A DNA stretch of 32,074 nucleotides, taken from NCBI GenBank assembly GCA_026981825.1, contig JALSID010000031.1:1-32074 (forward strand), in the 5' to 3' direction. Under the pieces are notes generated by a model. The model was given only the letters and a program-made list of their open reading frames with translations, was not told where the DNA came from and ran no database searches. Shown here in pieces: positions 25,348-32,074 of this stretch; position 1 is the stretch's first letter; every line of letters starts with the position of its first letter. Source of the stretch: Planctomycetota bacterium. Lineage in GTDB: Bacteria > Planctomycetota > Planctomycetia > JALXBF01. The position numbers and the translations under genes were made by a program.

Positions 25348-26847
25348 TCATGCAGACCGCTGCCTCGGCTCCTCTCCATCCAATCGCCGACGCAGTTCCT
25401 CCATGGGGGCCTGCAGCTTGCGCAGCGCCCGCGCCTCGATCTGGCGGATCCTTTCCCGGGTAACGCCGAACACGGTAGCACACTGTTCTAGCGTTTTCGG
25501 CATGCCCCCTTCAAGGCCGAAGCGAAGGCGGACGATTTCGGCTTCGCGCGCCGAAAGCAGTCGGAGCACCTCGGCCACGTGTTCGCGGAGCAGCTTTCGG
25601 TCGGCCGCTTCATGAGGAGGTTCCGCGGAACTGTCCGGGATGAGGTCCCCAAAGGCGGTCTCCTCGTCCGCTCCCACCGCTCGATCCAGACTCAGCGGCG
25701 GTCTTGCCGTACGGATGAGCTGCTCCACCGAACGTTTCTCCATGCCACTCGCTTCGGAGATCTCCTCCATTGTCGGCATGCGGCCGTTCCGCATGCGCAG
25801 GTCGCCGGCCGTACGGCGGATGTGCAATAGATCGCTTGCCAGGTGGTTCGGCAGCCGGATCAGCCTGGATTGGTCAGCCAGCGCCCGAGTCACCCCCTGC
25901 CGAATCCACCAGGTTGCGTACGTGCTGAATTTGTGGCCCAGACGATACTCATACTTGTCCACAGCTCGGAGCAAACCGGCGTTGCCTTCCTGGATGAGAT
26001 CGAGGAAGCCCAGGCCACGACCGCGGTAACTTTTGGCCACGGATACCACCAGCCGGAGGTTTCGCTCGGCCAGTTCCCGCCGCGCATCCTGCCACTCCTC
26101 CCACCGCTTCTTGATCACGCGGAGCCGCTTATCGAGCGTTTCGGGGGTCTCTTGGAGGAGCAGAAGGATCGACTGGTATTCCTCACGAGCGGCCCGGGAA
26201 CGGCGGCGAGCCAGCTCTTGAAGCTGATCGCGGTAAGCAACCAGCTCTCGCCAGATGGCGATCACGTCCGGAGTGCGCAGCGACAGCTCCTCGAGGAGCT
26301 TCATTGCTTTCCAACGGAGCCTCATCAGGGTCCGGTGCGTCGACGGCGTAATCCGACCGCCACGGCGTACCACCAGCCGTTCGAACTCGGACTTGCTCTT
26401 CTGCAACAGATACCGAAGGGTCTCGAGGTGATGCGGCATCCGAGCCCGGATGCGGTCGGGGGTTAGCCGTGCGGTGGACGAGGTGTCGATCGTACGTTCG
26501 AGGGCCTGCTCCCCAAGAAGCACCCGGCCAAACACATCGAACGCGGCTTTCTGGGCGTAGGGGCTGAGCATCACGGACCTGCGGAACGCGTAACGCCCCT
26601 CCTCCACCCGCCGGGCCAGTTCGATCTCCTCCTCACGTGTCAGCAACGGACGGGCACATGCTTGCTTCAAGTACAGCCCAAGGGGGTCGTCGCGGCCCCC
26701 CGTCGACTCCCCATCGGACAGCGTCCCGAACAGCTCATCCAGCTCGTCGTGCGTCTCCTGCTCGAACTCCGTCTCTTTCTCGATCGCCTCCGCTGCGTCC
26801 TCCAAACTCAGGTCACGGTCGTCGATAAATTCCTCTACCATAGCCAT
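25348..26847 (-). CDS. RpoD-like sigma-70 family RNA polymerase sigma factor
   Basis: The protein has 499 residues. The N-terminus is short and acidic instead of a full region 1.1. Region 1.2 is at about 53-85 ([22 protein letters not shown]). A helical, charged non-conserved block of about 170 residues follows. Region 2 is at about 258-336 ([59 protein letters not shown]) and region 3 at about 340-405. Region 4 spans about 425-480 ([34 protein letters not shown]). Strong region 2 and 4 conservation fits a principal or close group 2 factor; which of these cannot be told without the other sigma genes. The ATG at 26847 has GAGGG seven bases upstream. Confidence 0.92.
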   Translation of the reverse strand: MAMVEEFIDDRDLSLEDAAEAIEKETEFEQETHDELDELFGTLSDGESTGGRDDPLGLYLKQACARPLLTREEEIELARRVEEGRYAFRRSVMLSPYAQKAAFDVFGRVLLGEQALERTIDTSSTARLTPDRIRARMPHHLETLRYLLQKSKSEFERLVVRRGGRITPSTHRTLMRLRWKAMKLLEELSLRTPDVIAIWRELVAYRDQLQELARRRSRAAREEYQSILLLLQETPETLDKRLRVIKKRWEEWQDARRELAERNLRLVVSVAKSYRGRGLGFLDLIQEGNAGLLRAVDKYEYRLGHKFSTYATWWIRQGVTRALADQSRLIRLPNHLASDLLHIRRTAGDLRMRNGRMPTMEEISEASGMEKRSVEQLIRTARPPLSLDRAVGADEETAFGDLIPDSSAEPPHEAADRKLLREHVAEVLRLLSAREAEIVRLRFGLEGGMPKTLEQCATVFGVTRERIRQIEARALRKLQAPMEELRRRLDGEEPRQRSA

Positions 26848-27335
26848 CTAACGCCCTCAACCATCGTGGTTTTGGAAGACGAAGCCAGCGATTGCCTCCA
26901 AGCCAAACAGCGACACTCACTTCCGCTCGTGGCGAAAGACTCGGTGTCACCGGCGGACAAAGCGGGCGGGCAAGGGCAAGTCGATCGATGATGAGCATGT
27001 TGTCGAAGAGGGGGGATGAAGAGCTGAGATGCACCTGAAGCGCCGGTGCGCACCCCGTCAGGAGAGGAAACGTTGCCAAGGCCCCGTGAGAGAGTGTTAC
27101 CACCGGCGCGCACTCCTGAGCGTACTGCCAGATCGGATCCGTCATGGATCCCCAGGGGTCGGCAAGGGCGCTCTTAGCCGCCACTGCAGCCCTCACGAAT
27201 TCGCCCCACTCAACTCAGACGCGGGAACAACCCCCGCTGATCACGACCCACCGAAAGCCGGGCCACTTCACATCTTCTCCTCACCCGACAAATCCTTCCA
27301 CCCACCTCCCTGTCTGCCCGGTATCACATGTGCCG
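26848..27335 (-). other. Long leader-like region before the sigma factor gene
   Basis: This lies between a good leftward promoter and the sigma factor ATG. Structures seen are a GCGGG-N7-CCCGC hairpin near 27220-27240, a GGATCC-ATGAC-GGATCC hairpin near 27135-27152, and a 9-bp stem (GCGCCGGTG with CACCGGCGC) across a loop of about 52 nt (near 27040-27110). No family-diagnostic element of 6S, RNase P, SRP or tmRNA was recognised. A frame from about 27196 runs through it into the sigma gene but lacks a family match. Confidence 0.4.
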
Positions 27336-27364
27336 ATTGTAACAAATCCTCTCCCGGCTTCCAA
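27336..27364 (-). promoter_or_regulatory. Sigma70-type promoter upstream of the sigma factor gene
   Basis: Read leftward: -35 TTGGAA (27359-27364, four of six), a 17-bp spacer and -10 TACAAT (27336-27341, five of six). It lies just after the recJ stop and would start transcription near 27329, about 480 nt before the sigma factor ATG. Confidence 0.6.
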
Positions 27365-27425
27365 TACTTTTTCCCGTCACGGCGCCGACACCGCTGCCGA
27401 CCGTCCAGGATTCGCCGCTGCGCCG

Positions 27426-29159
27426 TTATTCTGACCGCCGGAAGTCCACCAGATTGAGCCGTACGGACGTGTAGCCCTGGTAGTGGTTCAACTCCGGCGT
27501 GTAGACCACGTCGAAACGCTCACCCGGCCGCAGTTCCGTCACGCGGTCGGCCATTCCGAACCCGATGGCGCCGAGCGTGGTTGAGTGCTGTCGGAAACGC
27601 AACATCACGTGGCGACGTGACTCACCCACAAGCCGGGGTTCACCGACGAGCTGCACATCGGTGCTGAGTAGCCGCGGCCTGGGATTGGCCTGCCCAAACG
27701 GCCCCATGGCCTCCAACCACCGGATCGCCCCCGCAGACAGCTCACCCAGGGCCGCCTCGCTGTCAATCGTGATCGTCCGTTTCAGATCGTCCTCGTCCAG
27801 GGTCTCGGCTGCATGAGCTGCGATCGCGTCCCGGAACGCATCCAGAGCTCGCGGCTCCAGCTTCACGCCCACGGCCGCGGCATGACCACCAAACCCAAGG
27901 AGGTGTTCGCTGCAGCGTTCCACCGCGTCGCACAGGTCGTAGCCGGGGATGGAGCGGCCGGATCCCTGGGCAACGGGACGCGATAGGGTGATCAAGATCG
28001 TAGGCCGATAGAACTTCTGCGCGATCCGAGCGGCCACAATCCCCACCACGCCCGGGTGCCACGATTCGCGACCAAGAACAATCGCCCGCGCCGACTCGAA
28101 CTCCGGATTCTCCGTAAGCATTGCCATTGCCTCGCGATAGATACTCCCTTCCAGGCTTTGCCGCTGGCGATTCACCTCGTGAAGATAGCCGGCCAGCTCC
28201 CGGGCCCTCTCCGGCGAGCGCGTCAATAACAGCTCCACCGCATGGCGCGCATGCCCCAGCCGCCCCACCGCATTGAGACGGGGCGCCAGACGAAACGCCA
28301 CGGCTTCGGCATCCACATCCCGATCGTCGGCAACCCCCGCCACTTGCATCAACTCCCCAAGCCCGACCGGCGTCTGCTGCCTCAGGACCTTCAGCCCGTA
28401 CCAGGTAATCAGGCGGTTCTCCCCCAGAAGCGGCACCACATCGGCGATCGTCGCGATCGCAGCGTACAAGAGCGATTCGAGCAGGAACTCGCGATAACGA
28501 GGACCAACCCGCTGGCGCCCGGTCAGTTGCTGCGCGATCGCCCAGGCGAGCTTCAAGGCGACCCCAGCACCGCACAGGTCCCGTGCCGGCGAGCAGCCAT
28601 TGCCCAACCGCGGGTGCACGATGGCCGCCGCTTCCGGCAGCTCCGGCCCCATCCGATGGTGATCCGTAACGATCAGCTCGATGCCCAACTCTTTGGCCCG
28701 ACGGGCCGCCTCCACGCTACGAATGCCACAGTCCACCGTGACCACAACATCCACCCGTCGGTCGACACGGAGCTTCTCCAGAGCTTCCGCATTTAAGCCG
28801 TAGCCCTCTTCAATCCTCCGCGGGATGTAGTAGTCCGCCTGGGCGCCGCTGAGTTTCAGACATCCGAGCAGAATCGCCGTAGCACAAACGCCGTCCGCGT
28901 CGTAATCGCCGTAGACGCAGATCGTTTTCCCCTGGCGAATCGCCTCCACGATCCGCTCCGCCGCTTCGGCCATCCCCGGAACCGCGTCCGGTTCGCTCAG
29001 GTCCTTCAGCGCAGGCGCCAGGAATTGTCGCGCCTCGTCAGGTTCTCTGATGCCCCGCGCCACCAGCAGGCGGGCCAGAAACGTCGGTACCCGCAATCCC
29101 TCTGCCAGCCGCCGCACATGGGACGGCTCCACATCCACAATCCTCCAGACTCGCCGCAT
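27426..29159 (-). CDS. recJ: Single-stranded-DNA-specific exonuclease RecJ
   Basis: The protein has 577 residues. It is a 5'-3' ssDNA exonuclease of recombination and repair. The DHH phosphoesterase motifs are all present: VYGDYDADGVCAT (85-90), VTVDCGI (D143), VTDHH (166-168) and ADVVPLLGENR. The DHHA1 domain has SWHPGVVGIVAARI, GSGRSIPGYDL and LGFGGHAAAVGVKL, and an OB-like domain closes the protein (MGPFGQANPRPRL). The ATG at 29159 has AAGGAG six bases upstream, so the longer frame starting at 29228 was not used. The sigma factor gene follows on the same strand but has its own promoter. Confidence 0.96.
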   Translation of the reverse strand: MRRVWRIVDVEPSHVRRLAEGLRVPTFLARLLVARGIREPDEARQFLAPALKDLSEPDAVPGMAEAAERIVEAIRQGKTICVYGDYDADGVCATAILLGCLKLSGAQADYYIPRRIEEGYGLNAEALEKLRVDRRVDVVVTVDCGIRSVEAARRAKELGIELIVTDHHRMGPELPEAAAIVHPRLGNGCSPARDLCGAGVALKLAWAIAQQLTGRQRVGPRYREFLLESLLYAAIATIADVVPLLGENRLITWYGLKVLRQQTPVGLGELMQVAGVADDRDVDAEAVAFRLAPRLNAVGRLGHARHAVELLLTRSPERARELAGYLHEVNRQRQSLEGSIYREAMAMLTENPEFESARAIVLGRESWHPGVVGIVAARIAQKFYRPTILITLSRPVAQGSGRSIPGYDLCDAVERCSEHLLGFGGHAAAVGVKLEPRALDAFRDAIAAHAAETLDEDDLKRTITIDSEAALGELSAGAIRWLEAMGPFGQANPRPRLLSTDVQLVGEPRLVGESRRHVMLRFRQHSTTLGAIGFGMADRVTELRPGERFDVVYTPELNHYQGYTSVRLNLVDFRRSE

Positions 29160-29230
29160 GACTGCTCCTTCCCCGCTGGGCCGCTCCGCACCCGTGTCGT
29201 TCCCGTCATTTTTGAAAACCTTACGCATCT

Positions 29231-29254
29231 GTCCGGTACAGCGACAAACCGGAC
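29231..29254. promoter_or_regulatory. Inverted repeat in the recJ-yggS divergent gap
   Basis: GTCCGGT and ACCGGAC form a perfect 7-bp dyad with a 10-bp spacer (half-site centres 17 bp apart). It could be an operator for a dimeric regulator. It does not match a LexA box that I know. Confidence 0.35.
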
Positions 29255-29380
29255 GACCGTTGCCATGCCCGGCCGTGTCTTCCCCCCCTCGATACCCCAG
29301 GCTGGGAAAGCCGATTCACTCAGGTGGGGGCAGCCCGACCATCGCTAGAATTCAGCGAACCGCCCGGGAACCGGACCGCG

Positions 29381-30103
29381 ATGAATACCACAAGCCAAGA
29401 GTTGCACACACGGCTGGCAGCGAACCTCAACGGCGTGCGCGACCGTATCGCCGCCGCGGCGCGACGGTCGGGCCGTACAGCCGAGCACGTGCGTCTCGTC
29501 GCAGTGACCAAGTCCGTGGACGTGCCCGTGGCTCGGGCTCTGGTGGAGCTGGGCCAGCAAGACCTGGCCGAGAATCGCCCTCAAGAGCTGTGGAGAAAAG
29601 CAGATGCCATCCCCCCGAATGGCGTCCGCTGGCACCTGGTGGGCCATCTGCAGCGAAACAAAGTGCGTCGCACCCTGCCCCGAACTTCCATGATCCACTC
29701 GGTCGATTCAATCCGGCTGGCCGCCGAAATCAACCGCCAGGCGGAGCAGATGGACCTCTACCCGATCGTGCTGCTGGAAGTCAACATGTCACGGGAACCC
29801 CAGAAACACGGTTTCGCTCCCGAAGAGATGCCGCGCGTGCTCGAGGAGCTAGGGGGGTTATCCCGCCTCCGCATCGTTGGCCTGATGACCATGGCCGCCT
29901 GGGACCCGGACCCGCAGAAGGCCCGCCCCGCCTTCGCCGGGCTCCGCACCCTGGCGGAACGGCTCCGCTCCATCTCCCCCCGAAACTGCGAACTTCGGGA
30001 ACTCTCCATGGGCATGTCGCACGATTTCGAGGTTGCTATTGAAGAAGGCGCAACCATCGTCCGCATCGGAACAGCATTGTTCGAAGGGCTGTACGGTGGG
30101 TGA
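29381..30103 (+). CDS. yggS: YggS/PLPBP-family pyridoxal-phosphate homeostasis protein
   Basis: The protein has 240 residues. It is a cytosolic single-domain PLP-binding TIM barrel involved in vitamin B6 and amino acid balance, without a known catalytic reaction. The PLP lysine is K44 in RLVAVTKSV. Other motifs are [48 protein letters not shown] and the phosphate-binding [33 protein letters not shown] end. The ATG at 29381 was chosen; a -10-like TAGAAT at 29346-29351 lies upstream of it. Its stop overlaps the start of the next gene. Confidence 0.93.
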   Translation: MNTTSQELHTRLAANLNGVRDRIAAAARRSGRTAEHVRLVAVTKSVDVPVARALVELGQQDLAENRPQELWRKADAIPPNGVRWHLVGHLQRNKVRRTLPRTSMIHSVDSIRLAAEINRQAEQMDLYPIVLLEVNMSREPQKHGFAPEEMPRVLEELGGLSRLRIVGLMTMAAWDPDPQKARPAFAGLRTLAERLRSISPRNCELRELSMGMSHDFEVAIEEGATIVRIGTALFEGLYGG

Positions 30104-30419
30104 GGAGCGTCCTTCGCCGATCTCCTGGTCGGTAAAGCACGGAGCCGTGCTTGTGGCGGTTCGCGCCCAACCGCGGGCACGGCGCAGCTCCGTCGGCCCC
30201 GTCGAAGGGGGGCGGCTGAAGATTGCCGTGCCCGAGAAACCGGAGCGTGGCAAGGCCAACGGAGCAATCGCTCGCCTGCTCGCCCGCACGCTGGGCGTAG
30301 CAGCATCCAATGTGGAACTGCTGCGGGGGACAAGCAGTCGAGACAAAGTATTCCTCGTACACGGAATTGACCTCGACCAGGCACGGGCCGCTTTGAGGAA
30401 ACACAAGATCGAACTGTGA
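30096..30419 (+). CDS. DUF167 (YggU-like) family protein
   Basis: The protein has 107 residues from a GTG at 30096 that overlaps the yggS stop, with AAGGG about eight bases upstream. It shows the DUF167 pattern: [50 protein letters not shown], then [16 protein letters not shown]. The reaction is unknown. A yggS-yggU pairing is frequent in bacteria, and aroA follows 43 bases later. Confidence 0.9.
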   Translation: MGEERPSPISWSVKHGAVLVAVRAQPRARRSSVGPVEGGRLKIAVPEKPERGKANGAIARLLARTLGVAASNVELLRGTSSRDKVFLVHGIDLDQARAALRKHKIEL

Positions 30420-30462
30420 TGCACGCGGTACAGCCCCTGAGCTACGAGGCCAGAAAGGGTCG

Positions 30463-31797
30463 ATGAAACCCCTGCCCGATCCACTGGAGATTCCCTCTGG
30501 AGTGATCGCCGAAGGCGTCGTCCGGCCGCCGGGCTCGAAGAGTCTGACAAACCGGGCGGTTCTGCTCGCCGCGCTCGCCCGCGGCACGACCACCGTCCGC
30601 AATGCCCTCGCTAGCGAAGACACCGAGGTGATGCGCCGCGCACTCGTGCAGCTTGGTGTCCCCGTGCAGCAAACCGACGGCGGGGCCCTGCTCATCCGCG
30701 GCGTGGGTGGTGTGTTTCCCGCTTCTGAGGCAAATATCTTTGTGGCCAACTCCGGGACAACGATCCGGTTCCTCACGGCAGCTCTCGCAGCCGCCCCCTC
30801 CGGCACCTACCGGCTCTATGGCGTCCCACGGATGCACGAACGCCCCATCGGGGAACTGGTCGCTGCGTTGCGCGAGCTGGGCGCCGACATCGAGTTCGAA
30901 CAGCGCACCGGCTATCCTCCCCTGACCATCCACGCACGCGGCCTCCGGGGAGGCGAAATCGACATCCACGGCTCCGTTAGCAGCCAGTTCCTGAGCGGCA
31001 TCCTCATGGCAGCCCCCCTCGCTCGCGGCCCGATCACCATCCGGCTTATCGGCCCCCTGGTCTCCGCGCCGTTCGTTACCCTCACTACCCGGCTCATGGA
31101 ACGATTCGCCGTCTCCGTGGCGAGCCACTGGCTGGTCCCCCCTACCGAAGCTGGCCGAGTGCCCCAGGGAACCCCGGTCGCGGAGTTTCGCGTCACGCCG
31201 GCCGGCTATCGACCGTGCGAGCTTACCATCGAGCCCGACGCCACAGCCGCTTCCTACTTCTGGGGGGCAGCAGCCATTACCGGAGGCTGCGTCACCGTCC
31301 CTGGTCTCGGTCCCCAGGCCCTTCAGGGAGACGTTCGCTTCGTCCACTTCCTCGAGCAAATGGGGGCAACGATAACATCGGAGGCCGACTCCATCGCCGT
31401 CCACGGCGGAAAGCTCAAGGGAATCGATGCGGATCTCTGCGCCGTGAGCGACACCGCTCCCACGCTTGCCGTCGTCGCGCTTTTCGCACAAGGAAAAACC
31501 CGCCTCTCCGGACTCACCCACACCCGCCATCAGGAAACGGACCGCGTGCACGCCCTGGCCACGGAATTACGCCGCCTCGGTGCCCGCGTCCAAGAGCAAA
31601 CCGATGGGATCACCATCCAACCAGGACGATTAACCGCCGCCATCATCGAAACCTACAACGATCACCGCATCGCCATGGCATTCGCTCTGGCGGGACTACG
31701 TGTCCCCGGTGTGGCTATCCGGAACCCCTCCTGTACCGCAAAGACCTACCCAGACTACTGGGACGACCTCTTCCGCTTGCTCCGCCCGAAGGGTTGA
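30463..31797 (+). CDS. aroA: 3-phosphoshikimate 1-carboxyvinyltransferase (EPSP synthase)
   Basis: The protein has 444 residues. It transfers the enolpyruvyl group of PEP to shikimate 3-phosphate, the sixth step to chorismate. Motifs seen are PGSKSLTNRAVLLAALA (K26), ANSGTTIRFLTAAL, GVPRMHERPIGELVAALRELGADI, GSVSSQFLSGILMAAPLA, AVSDTAPTLAVVALFAQGKTRL, HTRHQETDRV and TYNDHRIAMAFALAG. Length is normal and no domain is missing. It shares the shikimate pathway with tyrA elsewhere in the window. The tandem hairpin array begins 22 bases after its stop. Confidence 0.96.
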   Translation: MKPLPDPLEIPSGVIAEGVVRPPGSKSLTNRAVLLAALARGTTTVRNALASEDTEVMRRALVQLGVPVQQTDGGALLIRGVGGVFPASEANIFVANSGTTIRFLTAALAAAPSGTYRLYGVPRMHERPIGELVAALRELGADIEFEQRTGYPPLTIHARGLRGGEIDIHGSVSSQFLSGILMAAPLARGPITIRLIGPLVSAPFVTLTTRLMERFAVSVASHWLVPPTEAGRVPQGTPVAEFRVTPAGYRPCELTIEPDATAASYFWGAAAITGGCVTVPGLGPQALQGDVRFVHFLEQMGATITSEADSIAVHGGKLKGIDADLCAVSDTAPTLAVVALFAQGKTRLSGLTHTRHQETDRVHALATELRRLGARVQEQTDGITIQPGRLTAAIIETYNDHRIAMAFALAGLRVPGVAIRNPSCTAKTYPDYWDDLFRLLRPKG

Positions 31798-31819
31798 TCT
31801 CCTCTGGCGCTCTTGACTC

Positions 31820-32074
31820 AAAGCGGCACAGGAGTGCCGCACTCCAAAAAGCCAAAGCGGCACGGGAGTGCCGCACTCCAAAAAGCCAAAGCGGCACCGG
31901 AGTGCCGCACTCCAAAAAGCCAAAGCGGCACCGGAGTGCCGCACTCCAAAAAGCCAAAGCGGCACGGGGGTGCCGCACTCCAAAGAGCCAAAGCGGCACA
32001 GGAGTGCCGCACTCCAAAAAGCCAAAGCGGCACAGGAGTGCCGCACTCCAAAAAGCCAAAGCGGCACGGGGGTG
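31820..32074. repeat. Tandem 34-bp hairpin repeat array, running off the window end
   Basis: Seven complete units start at 31820, 31854, 31888, 31922, 31956, 31990 and 32024, and 17 bases of an eighth start at 32058. Each unit has GCGGCAC, a four-base loop, GTGCCGC, then ACTCCAAAAAGCC and AAA. The stems are identical in every copy. Changes are confined to loop positions 1 and 4 (AGGA, GGGA, CGGA, CGGA, GGGG, AGGA, AGGA, GGGG) plus one A-to-G in the linker of unit five. Read leftward, each hairpin is followed by TTTGGCTTTTT. There are no unique spacers, so it is not a CRISPR array. All six frames stay open through the array simply because the unit lacks stop codons. Confidence 0.95.

Noticed and set aside
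26813..27196. A 127-residue leftward frame across the sigma factor leader
   Set aside because: It overlaps the sigma factor start, has no recognisable motif and its N-terminal part falls in a structured leader.
31696..32067. Long leftward reading frames through the hairpin array encoding WLFGVRH / LECGTPVPL-type repeats
   Set aside because: The 34-bp unit lacks stop codons in all six frames, so open frames are expected. No start site or family supports translation, and the frames run antisense into aroA.
31820..32074. CRISPR array
   Set aside because: Units are contiguous and nearly identical with no unique spacers, and no cas genes are present.

Overview
This GC-rich window carries about 26 genes in short blocks on both strands. 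Nearly all are housekeeping or core-metabolism genes. It most resembles a chromosomal segment from a planctomycete-type bacterium. That is an inference from gene content: a SpoVG protein carrying a zinc ribbon beside ispE, a PurL with fused PurS-like units, a Tat-exported TIM-barrel isomerase, a zinc-ribbon L28, a GatCAB amidotransferase and a LecA-like exported protein. No rRNA, tRNA, CRISPR array, transposase or phage gene was found.

Layout. At 1-645 is the 3' end of a GntP-type permease (+). At 772-2340 is a leftward cluster, pyrE > PEBP-like lipoprotein > GroES-like protein, divergent from a small membrane protein (2447-2833). From 8322 down to 3044 is a long leftward series: LecA-like exported protein, SAM hydroxide adenosyltransferase, zinc-ribbon membrane protein, DUF523 protein, AMMECR1 (AmrA) protein and Tat-exported isomerase. 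From 8477 to 13387 is a rightward tyrA-purL-purQ block. IspE and spoVG (13867-15300) follow behind a strong sigma70-like promoter. From 19496 down to 15789 is the translation operon rpmB-gatC-gatA-gatB. A divergent rightward block at 19649-25074 holds a small ORF, mtaB, ilvN, a large membrane protein and rnc. RecJ and the principal-type sigma factor run leftward (29159 down to 25348), and yggS-yggU-aroA run rightward (29381-31797). The window ends inside an array of 34-bp tandem hairpin repeats just after aroA.

How the genes work together. PurL and PurQ make the FGAM synthetase of purine synthesis, PyrE belongs to pyrimidine synthesis, and TyrA and AroA belong to aromatic amino acid synthesis. 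IlvN regulates branched-chain synthesis, but its catalytic subunit is not here. GatCAB, L28, MtaB and RNase III serve translation and RNA maturation. Several starts were placed by Shine-Dalgarno sites rather than by the longest reading frame.

The least ordinary items are the terminal hairpin-repeat array (conserved stems, variation mostly in the loops, and two mutually exclusive foldings), the zinc-ribbon SpoVG, the PurS-PurS-PurL fusion with separate PurQ, an approximately 480-nt stretch between a good promoter and the sigma factor start, and an unlisted 51-residue ORF joined to mtaB by an ATGA overlap. I saw no defence island or obviously new multi-gene system.
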